This document shows positions 38,924 to 47,354 of a stretch of DNA of 64,000 bases, piece by piece. Position 1 is the first letter of the stretch. Each line of letters begins with the position of its first letter. The notes beneath the pieces were generated by a model, which made no database searches, was not told the origin of the DNA, and saw only the letters and a program-made list of their open reading frames with translations. Source of the DNA: Colwellia sp. M166 (GTDB lineage Bacteria; Pseudomonadota; Gammaproteobacteria; Enterobacterales; Alteromonadaceae); the NCBI RefSeq assembly GCF_024585285.1, contig NZ_CP040755.1, positions 3,100,001 through 3,164,000 on the forward strand, written 5' to 3'. The translations under genes and the position numbers were made by a program.

Positions 38924-40155
38924 TGGGTGAAACGTTATTTATCCGTTTAGGCAGTCAAGCTGAGAATAGAATTCATTGGCTGATTAAAACTAACGGACAA
39001 GAAGAAATTATTGCAAGTGGTGAATTACCTAATGCAAAAGCGCTAGCGCAGTTAGCTGAAAAGTCGTTATCAAGAGACGTTATTACATTTGTTCCGGCCA
39101 GTGATGTCGCGATCAAAAGTTTGACGGTGCCGGGTTCATCGCAACGGGCTATTCGTTTAGCAGCACCATACATGTTGGAAGAAGAACTAGCACAAGATGT
39201 AGAACAACTGTTTTTTGCCTTTAGTGACCTCAAACATGATGAACAGGGCCATAATTGCTTTTTAGCTGCGCTTGAGCGTGAACAATTAGTACAGTGGCAG
39301 CAATGGTTAGCTAACGCAGGTATTTTCTGTAAAGTTATTATTCCTGATGCGTTGGCACTACCTAATGATAAAGAAAGTTGTCATGCTGTAATGCTTGGCG
39401 AGCAAGTGTTGTTAAGGCTTAGTACATGGCATGTTATGGCATTTGAAGCTAATGCTTGGCCTATTGTTGCTAATCAATTTACTGGTATCGATGAAGGTGC
39501 ACATACTATATTAGCTTATTCTTCTTTGTCACAAGTGCCGGCAGAGTTAAATGTTGAATACTTACCTGAAGAGCTGCCGTTGGCTATTTTAGCCAATCAT
39601 CATTCACGTAAATTCAACTTGTTACAAGGTGAGTTGCAAGTAAAAGAAAAGCGTTCAGCAACCAGTATGAGTTGGCTATGGGTGGCCGGTATTGCTTGCT
39701 GCGCATTGTTGCTTAACTTTACCCTTAAAGGCGTTGAACTTTATCAGTTATCTCAACAACAGTCGGCCATTGAAAAAAATATTATCGCTAACTATAAAAG
39801 CGCATTTCCTGAGGCAAAGCGAGTTAAGGTGTCAACTATTCGTTCACTGCTACGACAAAAATTAGCTGAAGTTGGTGATAGCGAAGAGTCTGCAGGCTTT
39901 TTACCATTATTAGTCAAGCTTGAGCCTGCCTTAGCAAGCGTACCGGAAATAAAGCCACAAACACTGAAGTTTGACGGTAAGCGTCAAGAAGTACGTATGC
40001 AAACGGTTGCTAAAGATTATCAGTATTTCGAAAAGTTAAAAGTAGCACTTGAAAAAGCGGGTTTAAGCGTGAATTTAGGGGCACAAAATAACCAGGGTGA
40101 ACAAATTTCTGGCTCGTTCAGTATCACCGATACATCTGCTAAGGGGCGCTCATGA
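38923..40155 (+). CDS. gspL: Type II secretion protein GspL
   Basis: A 410-residue bitopic protein. The N-terminal cytoplasmic actin-like domain (1-240) recruits GspE, a transmembrane helix lies at about 244-262 (WLWVAGIACCALLL), and the periplasmic ferredoxin-like domain follows. It overlaps gspK by 1 bp and gspM by 4 bp. Confidence 0.93.
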   Translation: MGETLFIRLGSQAENRIHWLIKTNGQEEIIASGELPNAKALAQLAEKSLSRDVITFVPASDVAIKSLTVPGSSQRAIRLAAPYMLEEELAQDVEQLFFAFSDLKHDEQGHNCFLAALEREQLVQWQQWLANAGIFCKVIIPDALALPNDKESCHAVMLGEQVLLRLSTWHVMAFEANAWPIVANQFTGIDEGAHTILAYSSLSQVPAELNVEYLPEELPLAILANHHSRKFNLLQGELQVKEKRSATSMSWLWVAGIACCALLLNFTLKGVELYQLSQQQSAIEKNIIANYKSAFPEAKRVKVSTIRSLLRQKLAEVGDSEESAGFLPLLVKLEPALASVPEIKPQTLKFDGKRQEVRMQTVAKDYQYFEKLKVALEKAGLSVNLGAQNNQGEQISGSFSITDTSAKGRS

Positions 40156-40625
40156 AAACTTGGTGGCAACAGTTAAACCTCCGTGAGCAGCGTTTGGTGA
40201 TGGTGATGGCTGCGACTATTTCAATATTTATTTTATATGGCCTAATTTGGCAACCATTGAATGAAAATATCGCCAGTAGTAAATTAAAAATTGAAATTGA
40301 ACGTCAACAGGCTTTATTGTCTTGGGTTGAAGACAACACTAAACGCTATAAACAAGCAAAATTAAGCAGTGGTAGCCGTAGTGGTGCCAGCTTATCGAGT
40401 ATCGTTAATCGTACTTCAAGGCAAAACGATATAATCATTACTCGCATGCAGCCTCAAGCTGATGATTTACAGGTCTGGATTGATGAAATATCGTTTAACC
40501 AGTTATTAACTTGGTTAGAGCAATTAGCCAGTAGAGAAGGCCTGCGAGTGAAAAATATTGATTTGAGTTTAGCGGATGAACAAGGCGTGGTACGTGTTCG
40601 TCGATTACAGTTAGGAAAGAGTTAA
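40152..40625 (+). CDS. gspM: Type II secretion protein GspM
   Basis: A 157-residue bitopic protein with a short cytoplasmic part, a transmembrane helix at about 18-36 and a periplasmic ferredoxin-like domain containing ITRMQPQADDLQVWID. It pairs with GspL. Start and end overlap its neighbours by 4 and 1 bp. Confidence 0.92.
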   Translation: MKTWWQQLNLREQRLVMVMAATISIFILYGLIWQPLNENIASSKLKIEIERQQALLSWVEDNTKRYKQAKLSSGSRSGASLSSIVNRTSRQNDIIITRMQPQADDLQVWIDEISFNQLLTWLEQLASREGLRVKNIDLSLADEQGVVRVRRLQLGKS

Positions 40626-41368
40626 TGAAAAAAACGTTTGCTTACAGCGCCATTTTTTTCGCTTTTTATAGCGTGTTTGTTATTGCCTTAATGCCTGCGA
40701 GTTGGTTAATGACGCAAATTAAATTGCCGGCTAATGTTTCGGTAGCGGCGGTAGAAGGTACCATTTGGCGTGCCAGTGTCAAACAAGTCATGATTGATGA
40801 TGTGGTGATTAGCAAAGTACAAAGTGCTCTGTCATTAATGTCGGTACTCATGCTAGATCCTAAATTGGAGGTTACTTTTGGCGATCCACTGATTAATGGC
40901 CCAGAAGGTCAGCTAACCATTAGTGGTTTACGCTCTGATATAACCATTAATGATGCACAACTTTCGCTTGCAGCTAATACTGTTGTTGCACGCCTTAATT
41001 TGCCGATAGACATTATTGCCCATGAGCAGTTAACACTGAATGTTGATCGCTTTGTGATGGGCTCCCCTATTTGTGGTGAATTACAAGGTGAGCTTGAATG
41101 GCGCGATGCTGCTGTTTCGGCATTTGATGAAAAAGTTAAACTTGGTAAGCTTTCGGCAGCATTGAGTTGTGATAAAGGCGAATTGATTGCCGAGATAGCA
41201 CCTAATAATGATCTAGGCTTGAGCTATAATGCACAACTAAAGCAAGGCGGTCGCTTTGCTGGTAGTGGATACTTAACACCAGGGGAAAAATTTCCTAAGC
41301 AATTAAGAGAAGCGTTAAGCTTTTTAGGTAAGCCTGATAGAAAAGGCCGTTATCGTTTAAAGCTATAG
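40625..41368 (+). CDS. gspN: Type II secretion protein GspN
   Basis: A 247-residue protein with an N-terminal transmembrane helix (about 6-28) and a beta-rich periplasmic domain ending in GYLTPGEKFPKQLREALSFLGKPD, a GspN signature. GspN is present in a subset of systems and is not always essential. It ends the operon; a miniature element begins 11 bp after the stop. Confidence 0.9.
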   Translation: MKKTFAYSAIFFAFYSVFVIALMPASWLMTQIKLPANVSVAAVEGTIWRASVKQVMIDDVVISKVQSALSLMSVLMLDPKLEVTFGDPLINGPEGQLTISGLRSDITINDAQLSLAANTVVARLNLPIDIIAHEQLTLNVDRFVMGSPICGELQGELEWRDAAVSAFDEKVKLGKLSAALSCDKGELIAEIAPNNDLGLSYNAQLKQGGRFAGSGYLTPGEKFPKQLREALSFLGKPDRKGRYRLKL

Positions 41369-41379
41369 CGCTTAATTTA

Positions 41380-41605
41380 ACCTCAGTTCGGATTGGTGGG
41401 CTTTATAACCTGTTGATTCATAGTGTTATTCGTTGAATTATTCACGATATTTTTTAAGTAAAAGATGAAAAAAAGCGCAATGATGGAATTTAGGCGCTTA
41501 GCAAGGAATTTTTACAAACCAATAGCGAGCTATTGGGCGTAAAAATAACGCTGATAGGCGTTTAAATAGCATTGTTGGGTAAAGTAGCTTAACCCGAAGT
41601 GGGGT
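41380..41605 (-). repeat. 226-bp MITE with IS982-type ends (copy 2)
   Basis: The ends are ACCTCAGTTCGGATT and, inverted, ACCCCACTTCGGGTT. A perfect 7-bp target duplication TAATTTA flanks it (41373-41379 and 41606-41612). The palindrome CCAATAGCGAGCTATTGG lies near 41520. Read on the minus strand it aligns with the element at 6277-6500 along most of its length. The hairpin arms differ between the copies in a compensating way (CTAATAGC/GCTATTAG against CCAATAGC/GCTATTGG). It directly follows gspN. Confidence 0.85.
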
Positions 41606-41673
41606 TAATTTATATTCAACTCACTTTTCGTGTTCCTAGGGATTGTTTCGCTAAGTGAGTTCACCTGCTCGGG

Positions 41674-42348
41674 TTAGTTCTGAGCCGTTGCCTTTATTTC
41701 TGCTAGAAATTCACTGTAATCGATAATTGCGGGATATTCATTAATCACACGACTGTCTTGTTGGCTATCAGGGTTTGCCACCGCCAATAAATGTTCAAAG
41801 CCATACTTTTTAGCTGAATTGAGTATAGTGATATTATCATCAACAAAAAGTGTATTCTCTAAAATAAAGCCATGCTTTTCTTGTAGTCGTTGCCATAACA
41901 GTTGAGACTCTTTCGTAACACCAAACTCATGCGTAGAGTAAAGCGTATCAAAGTATTTGTCTAATTGAGTACGTTCGATTTTGAGTGCTAAGCTAGCAGG
42001 ATGAGCGTTCGTCACGAGTACAATGTCACGGCCTGAAGATTTGAGTGCACAAAGAAAGTCATGGGCATCACTGCGTAACTGAATTAAATGTTGCACCTCT
42101 CGCTTTAAGTCAGTAATAGATAGTTGCGTTTGCTCGGCCCAATAATCTAAGCAATACCAGTCTATTGTGCCCTCAACTCTTTGGTAATGCTCAAGGAGTA
42201 ATTTTTTAGCTTCAGCTAAATTTACGCTATGCAGTTCACTGTAACGTTGGGGTAGATGATGCAACCAAAAATGATTATCAAAATGTAAATCGAGAATAGT
42301 CCCATCCATATCGAGTAAAACAGTTGAGATTTTTGACCAATCAAGCAT
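41674..42348 (-). CDS. yrfG: HAD-family GMP/IMP nucleotidase YrfG
   Basis: A 224-residue HAD phosphatase. Motif I is LLDMDGTILDL, motif II LVTNAHP, and motif IV FVDDNITIL. The sequence HFDNHFWLHHLPQRYSE is typical of YrfG. It dephosphorylates purine nucleotides. It is divergent from nudE, as in enterobacteria. Confidence 0.9.
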   Translation of the reverse strand: MLDWSKISTVLLDMDGTILDLHFDNHFWLHHLPQRYSELHSVNLAEAKKLLLEHYQRVEGTIDWYCLDYWAEQTQLSITDLKREVQHLIQLRSDAHDFLCALKSSGRDIVLVTNAHPASLALKIERTQLDKYFDTLYSTHEFGVTKESQLLWQRLQEKHGFILENTLFVDDNITILNSAKKYGFEHLLAVANPDSQQDSRVINEYPAIIDYSEFLAEIKATAQN

Positions 42349-42488
42349 AGATTTTTCCCTAGAAACACGTTTATTATAGGATTATACCGAAGAGATTTGA
42401 CTATGTATTCAAGGTTATCGTGCTATGGTTAAACTTTAGCTTTTACTTTAATGCATTCTTTTACTAAGTTGCTGCAATAAAGGGCGTT

Positions 42489-43043
42489 ATGACAACAAAA
42501 AAAGTACTACCGCAAATTACTGCACGTAAGCAAGTAGCGAAAAGTCGCTTATTTGCTATAGAACAAATTGACCTCACTTTCAGCAATGGTGTCGAACGTG
42601 AATACGAGCGTATGCCAGGCGCGGGTCGAGGGGCTGTGATGATCGTTCCTATGCTTGATCAACATAGCATGCTGTTGGTGCGAGAATATTGTGCCGGTAC
42701 TCATAGCTATGAGTTAGGTTTTCCAAAAGGTTTGATTGATGCTGGCGAAAGCGCTGCCGAAGCAGCAAATAGAGAGCTGAAAGAAGAAATTGGTTATGGC
42801 GCTGAAAACTTAACGTTTATTCAGACCGTTGCGATGGCCCCCGCATTTTTTGATGCACAAATGACTATTTTTATAGCGGATCAACTTTATGCTGAAAAAC
42901 TGGAGGGTGACGAACCTGAAGCTTTAGAGGTCGTGTCTTGGTCATTAGCTGATTATCGACAGTTATTACAGCAACCAGACTTTAATGAGGCTCGAAGCCT
43001 TGCCGCATTGTTATTAGTTAAAGATCACTTGGGAGGTATTTAA
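42489..43043 (+). CDS. nudE: ADP compounds hydrolase NudE
   Basis: A 184-residue Nudix enzyme. The Nudix box is complete: GLIDAGESAAEAANRELKEE with IGY following. It hydrolyses ADP-ribose, NADH and Ap3A. The stop and the cysQ start overlap (TAATG), so they are coupled. Confidence 0.92.
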   Translation: MTTKKVLPQITARKQVAKSRLFAIEQIDLTFSNGVEREYERMPGAGRGAVMIVPMLDQHSMLLVREYCAGTHSYELGFPKGLIDAGESAAEAANRELKEEIGYGAENLTFIQTVAMAPAFFDAQMTIFIADQLYAEKLEGDEPEALEVVSWSLADYRQLLQQPDFNEARSLAALLLVKDHLGGI

Positions 43044-43870
43044 TGAGCCCGGAAATGTTATTGTCTGTGGCACTGGAAAGTGCAAAAAAAGCAGGACAAG
43101 AAGTCAGTCGCCACTATAAAAATGGTGATTACACCGCTGAAATAAAAGCCGATAATAGCCCAGTGACAAGCGCTGATATTGCCGCTAATGATGTTTTAAT
43201 GGACGTACTGAAAACTCTCACGCCAGATATTCCTATTATTTCTGAAGAAGTTGGCGCTTTAGCACTTACAGAGCGTAGTAAGTGGTCGCGCTATTGGTTA
43301 TTAGACCCGATTGATGGTACCGGTGAGTTTATTATTGGCAGTGGTGATTTTGCGGTTAATGTTGCCTTGGTGGAAAATGGTTGGCCGAGCATTGGGGTTA
43401 TTCATGCTCCAGATCACCATCTAACCTATTACGGACAAAATAACTTAGGTGCTTTTAAAGAAGATAATGTCGCGAGTCATAGGATACAAGTGGCAGAATA
43501 TGATGGTAAACGTCGGATCAAAGTTGCAATAAGCCGCCGACAAGATATTAACTTAATGGGCCAATATTTAAATGACGACTATGGCTATGATCGCGTTGCT
43601 TTAGGGAGTTGCTCGTTAAAGAACTGTTTAATTGCCGAAGGTGGCGCTGATTGTTACTTACGTGTCGGACCAACAGGTGAATGGGATACTGGTGCAAGCC
43701 ATTGTATTATTGAACAAGCCGGTGGCAGTATTATTGATAGTGAATTTAATCCCTTAACCTATAATCAACGTGAAACGTTAATGCAGCCTGACTTTTTGTC
43801 TTTAGGGAGCAAAAATATTCCTTGGCATGATATTATTAAACCACATAGAGCTACACGCTTAATTAAATAA
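43043..43870 (+). CDS. cysQ: 3'(2'),5'-bisphosphate nucleotidase CysQ
   Basis: A 275-residue inositol-monophosphatase-fold enzyme that clears 3'-phosphoadenosine 5'-phosphate from sulfate assimilation. Metal motifs are visible: EEVG near residue 70, LLDPIDGTGEFI, and WDTGASHCI near the end. It overlaps nudE by 1 bp, a conserved pair. Confidence 0.93.
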   Translation: MSPEMLLSVALESAKKAGQEVSRHYKNGDYTAEIKADNSPVTSADIAANDVLMDVLKTLTPDIPIISEEVGALALTERSKWSRYWLLDPIDGTGEFIIGSGDFAVNVALVENGWPSIGVIHAPDHHLTYYGQNNLGAFKEDNVASHRIQVAEYDGKRRIKVAISRRQDINLMGQYLNDDYGYDRVALGSCSLKNCLIAEGGADCYLRVGPTGEWDTGASHCIIEQAGGSIIDSEFNPLTYNQRETLMQPDFLSLGSKNIPWHDIIKPHRATRLIK

Positions 43871-43960
43871 CCTTAGGCACTGACATATCTCCCCTGACAC
43901 TGCTTGTTGAAGTATCATGGGATATTGTGAGTTGCGTACATCAAAAAAATGGAGTGCTCA

Positions 43961-44545
43961 ATGCGCCAAACAACTTTAATTTTAATAACTTTACTGGCGA
44001 GTATCATGACGAGTTTACCTGTGTTAGCAGCATGGCAACTCGATAATGAAAAGTCGCAGTTAACCTTTATGTCAGTGAAAAAATCAATGATTGCAGAAAA
44101 TCATCATTTCTCAACGCTTGCCGGTAATATTGATGAGAAAGCACAGGTTAATATTAATGTCGACTTAGCTAGTGTTAACACTAATATTGTCATTCGTGAT
44201 GAGCGCATGAAACAATTTGTCTTTGAAAGCAATAAATACGCTTCTGCAACGTTTAGTGCTCAGCTTGATAATACTATGCTTGCAGCCTTAAAAACGGGCG
44301 ACGTTAAACAGTTAACCGTCGATGGACAAATAGACTTTCATGGCCAACAGCAAGCTGTCAGCATTAATGTCAATGTGATTAAATTGACTGAAAAACAAAT
44401 GTTAGTGCATACAAGCCAACCATTTTTTATCAAAGCGGAGGCTTTTTCGCTGGTGGCTGGTATTAATAAATTAAAAGAGTTAGCCTCGTTACCGAGCATT
44501 GACTATGTTGTACCGGTCAGTTTTTCGGTGACATTTGTTCGCTAA
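43961..44545 (+). CDS. YceI family periplasmic protein
   Basis: A 194-residue YceI-like lipocalin-fold protein. An ATG at 43949 is in frame, but GGAG at 43951-43954 is well spaced for the ATG at 43961, which also gives a clean signal peptide (cut after VLA). The domain begins WQLDNEKSQLTFMSVKKS and includes VDLASVNTNIVIRDERM. The family binds long-chain isoprenoids. Monocistronic with a terminator. Confidence 0.9.
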   Translation: MRQTTLILITLLASIMTSLPVLAAWQLDNEKSQLTFMSVKKSMIAENHHFSTLAGNIDEKAQVNINVDLASVNTNIVIRDERMKQFVFESNKYASATFSAQLDNTMLAALKTGDVKQLTVDGQIDFHGQQQAVSINVNVIKLTEKQMLVHTSQPFFIKAEAFSLVAGINKLKELASLPSIDYVVPVSFSVTFVR

Positions 44546-44566
44546 GTTTGTTTTTATTGAATTTAT

Positions 44567-44593
44567 AAAGGTACTGCTTCAGTGCCTTTTTTA
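44567..44593 (+). terminator. Rho-independent terminator of the YceI gene
   Basis: AAAGGTACTG and CAGTGCCTTT (one wobble) form a stem with a 3-nt loop, followed by a run of T residues. It overlaps the stop of yheU and probably serves both strands. Confidence 0.8.
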
Positions 44594-44830
44594 TTCTATT
44601 ATTTCTTCACTGCCTTCATTAAATTGCGCTGCGGGAAGAATATTCACCGTTTCATGTAATTCAGAATAAACCAATAGTGCGGAGCCTTGTTTTAGTTGCT
44701 GATGAACTTGGCTTATTTTGTCAGTCAGAGAAACATCTTCACTGCCATATTCAGTACCTTCTCTTAGCACAAAGTTCTCGATGATGGCGTTTAAGGTCTC
44801 GGTAGGTAATTGATCTAAGGCAATAATCAT
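44591..44830 (-). CDS. yheU: YheU family protein
   Basis: The 79-residue product matches YheU (UPF0270): PTETLNAIIENFVLREGTEYGSED and LLVYSELHETVNILP. Function is unknown. It overlaps yheT by 4 bp; the pair is conserved in gammaproteobacteria. Confidence 0.92.
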   Translation of the reverse strand: MIIALDQLPTETLNAIIENFVLREGTEYGSEDVSLTDKISQVHQQLKQGSALLVYSELHETVNILPAAQFNEGSEEIIE

Positions 44831-45798
44831 AAGTATCTCGTGAAAAACTCTGGAATGCGTTGTTCAAGCCAAAATTTAGGCTTGAATGGATTACTACCGC
44901 TAATAAAGCCAACATGACCGCCACGGGCACTTATTTCAAAGGTCATCTGCTGCGGTAGCATAGTGATAGCCGTGGTATTTTTATCACATAAAAAAGGATC
45001 ATCGCTGGCATGAATGATCAAACAGGGTGCGGCGATGTCTTTAAGCACATCTCTGCCACTTGAGCGTTGATAATAGTCATTCGCATCTGCAAAGCCATTG
45101 ATAGGAGCGGTAATCATTTGATCAAAATCTCGAATTGATCGAATATGTTGTAAACTTTTTATATCAACACTATTCAGCAATTTAGCATCTATTTTTTTTA
45201 TCGTACTGGCTTTGAGCATATCAACCAGATATTTTTGATAGACGCGAGAAAATCCTTGGTTAATTCGGTCGCAGCAGCTTGATAGGTCAAGTGGAGCACA
45301 AATAACACAAGCTGCTTGATAAGTCGTTTGTTTTTGTTCTGCTAAGTATTTTGTTAAAACGTTGCCACCTAATGAAAAGCCGACAATGGCTTTTTTCGCC
45401 TCTGGGTAATACTTAGCAAGGTGTTGGCTAAAATAGTCAACATCACAGGTTTGACCGCTATGATAAGATTTTGCCATACGGTTAGGTCGGCCGCTACAGC
45501 CACGAAAATGCATCAATACTCCTACCCAACCTTGCGCTTTAATTGCTGATAACATGCCCTTAGCGTAATGGCTATTTTTTGAGCCTTCTAAACCGTGTAA
45601 AACCGCAACAATCGGGCGAGTACATGCCGAGTTCACTTTTTCAGTCCAAGCTAAGTCAATAAAGTCACCGTCGGGTAACTCTAAGGTTTCATCGGTTGTA
45701 GTAATATTATGATGACGCCTAAAAAATTTAGCGGCAACAGTTTGCAGGTGAGGATTTTTGAGCCACCAAGCAGGGCTGAAAGAGCTTTTGGTAAACAT
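44827..45798 (-). CDS. yheT: Alpha/beta hydrolase YheT
   Basis: A 323-residue hydrolase. The nucleophile elbow is GFSLGG, the catalytic Asp lies in HASDDPFL and the His in GGHVGFI. The start WWLKNPHLQTV is a YheT hallmark. The substrate is an ester of unknown type. It is first in a two-gene unit with yheU. Confidence 0.92.
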   Translation of the reverse strand: MFTKSSFSPAWWLKNPHLQTVAAKFFRRHHNITTTDETLELPDGDFIDLAWTEKVNSACTRPIVAVLHGLEGSKNSHYAKGMLSAIKAQGWVGVLMHFRGCSGRPNRMAKSYHSGQTCDVDYFSQHLAKYYPEAKKAIVGFSLGGNVLTKYLAEQKQTTYQAACVICAPLDLSSCCDRINQGFSRVYQKYLVDMLKASTIKKIDAKLLNSVDIKSLQHIRSIRDFDQMITAPINGFADANDYYQRSSGRDVLKDIAAPCLIIHASDDPFLCDKNTTAITMLPQQMTFEISARGGHVGFISGSNPFKPKFWLEQRIPEFFTRYL

Positions 45799-45871
45799 AA
45801 TGCGGTAATAGTAAATAATACAAAAAGTTATTGTACGTTAAAAGTACGCTAATGCCCATAAGTGCTATTTA

Positions 45872-46228
45872 TACCAAATTGATTAAGTTCTTTCCCACTC
45901 AGCGAGAATTAAAAGGCTTAGCGGCACAGGTTCATAGTTCCAGACTGAACCTAAGTACCTACATCCATGCAAGGCATTGATTGAAGATAAGGGTTATTCT
46001 CGACAACTGCTCCTGCGTTGTTCTAATGACTTACATCGCTGTGAGCTCCTTGTCAAAATCAATAACGCAGTATGTAAACCTTTTAAACTCGAGCTCTAGG
46101 AGCTTTCTCGATATTCACTAACATCGTTAAATTTATTTAATGTAGAGTGACTAAACCGAAACAAATTCGCCTTGTTTTTGCACATCGAGAAGCGTTCTGA
46201 ATTGGGAAGAAATTTAATCAAATTGGTA
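45872..46228. repeat. 357-bp MITE-like element with TACCAA/TTGGTA ends
   Basis: The ends are TACCAAATTGATTAAGTTC and, inverted, TACCAATTTGATTAAATTT; the match extends into CTTTCCCA against CTTCCCAA. Inside, GGTTCA and TGAACC form a hairpin near 45930. Two internal strings, CAAGGCATTGATTGAAGA at 45970 and TTGTCAAAATCAATAACGC at 46050, recur on the minus strand in the region 53787-53990 at the same 80-bp spacing. No coding frame is supported. Confidence 0.8.
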
Positions 46229-46361
46229 TTAGTAGAAAAAACGATTTTGTATCAACAAGATGTTTTATGAAGTTAAATTAAACATTTTGTTCAATAGTAT
46301 CGTTCTATCCGGCCTCGAAATATTGTAATGGCTTATTGTTAGCGCCCAGTTTGCGGCTCGA

Positions 46362-46383
46362 TGACGAGATATTTATCTCGTCA
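46362..46383. promoter_or_regulatory. Perfect 22-bp palindrome
   Basis: TGACGAGATA (46362-46371), two T, then TATCTCGTCA. It has the size of a dimeric regulator site and lies beyond the DUF3149 gene's stop. No T-run follows. It could also be a hairpin at the end of that transcript. Confidence 0.45.
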
Positions 46384-46438
46384 CAAGTGCTTATCACTGG
46401 TATTTAAGCAACAATATTATTTAGCTGCAGGCAATAAA

Positions 46439-46570
46439 CTACTGCTTATCTTCACTAATGTGCTTTGCAAAGTAATAAATATAAAAGCCACCAATACCTA
46501 ACAGAACAGCTAAGCCAATAAAAGAAATCAGTACAATAGGGTCGTTGAGTAGCATATCTAAAATGTTCAT
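46439..46570 (-). CDS. DUF3149 family small membrane protein
   Basis: A 43-residue frame begins at ATG 46570 with GGAG 8 nt upstream. It starts MNILDMLLNDPIVLISFIG, continues with a glycine-containing hydrophobic stretch, GGFYIYYFAKHI, and ends SEDKQ. This fits the DUF3149 pattern of one helix with a short cytoplasmic tail. Function is unknown. Confidence 0.7.
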   Translation of the reverse strand: MNILDMLLNDPIVLISFIGLAVLLGIGGFYIYYFAKHISEDKQ

Positions 46571-46712
46571 AACTTACTCCAAAAGATATTAAAATGGTTA
46601 ATAGGGTAGATAACCATTGTAAATAATAACCCTACTTTATTTGTTGATTTAGATCACTATCATCGTCAGTTTATCTACTGAATCTCTTTGTTATATCGAT
46701 AAGTTTTTTCAT

Positions 46713-46934
46713 TTAAATCAATATCTCCAAGGCAAAGGGAATAATCAATATGGTTGCTATGGTGTCGGTAATGCGTTGACAGAGTGAATGTTTTGTTGCT
46801 TTCATTTTTAGCTCAAAGCAAGGTCTTAATACATTGATGCGTTTAATAACTTCATAGCTGAGTAAGCATGCAATGAAGGTGATTAATATCAAAATAGAGG
46901 CCTCTAGCGCAGCACCTAAATTAAACCACGTCAC
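46713..46934 (-). CDS. Hypothetical membrane protein, weak
   Basis: A 73-residue frame starting at GTG with two hydrophobic segments (about 8-26 and 54-72) around a basic centre. No family is recognised, and it abuts the broken LytTR gene, so it may be a chance frame or the end of a rearranged gene. Confidence 0.3.
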   Translation of the reverse strand: MTWFNLGAALEASILILITFIACLLSYEVIKRINVLRPCFELKMKATKHSLCQRITDTIATILIIPFALEILI

Positions 46935-47149
46935 GTATATACCCTACGCGTGCGACATTGACACAGTTAAGTGAGCAGATAGAGGCTAAGGGTTTTTGTC
47001 GTATTCATCGCTCGCATGCGATCAATCTAAATTATGTTGAGTCAATCACCCCGTTAAGCTCTGGTGATAGCGAGGTTGAATTAACCAATGGAAAAAGCTT
47101 AAATTTATCTCGACGTTATAAAGAAAACTTCAAAGCTCGACTTGTATAA
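46925..47149 (+). pseudogene. LytTR DNA-binding domain, N-terminus missing
   Basis: The frame opens with PTRATLTQLSEQIEAKGF and continues RIHRSHAINLNYVESI and LNLSRRYKENF, the C-terminal two thirds of a LytTR domain. The first strand of the domain and any sensor or receiver part are absent; an in-frame stop lies at 46922. The only start would be TTG at 46958. The coding match begins at about 46940, so a rearrangement point is near there. Confidence 0.7.
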
Positions 47150-47155
47150 CCGAAA

Positions 47156-47190
47156 AAGTAACCTTACGGGCTGTTAAGTGAAGGTTACTT
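47156..47190. terminator. Hairpin after the LytTR fragment
   Basis: AAGTAACCTT (47156-47165) pairs perfectly with AAGGTTACTT (47181-47190), 7 bp beyond the stop codon. An A-rich stretch precedes it on the plus strand, giving a T-run only for the minus strand. Confidence 0.55.
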
Positions 47191-47354
47191 ATTATAGTCA
47201 TAGCCCCTTGGCTTGCCTTGAAAAAGCGTCAATCTTTGTTGCTTAATATGTATTTGGAGCAAGCAAACATTATATGAAGCGCCTTAATTGCCAACTTTTT
47301 CAAGTGCAACATAGCTATAAAGTGAAAGATCAATAGCCCCTAAAGATCTTGGTT

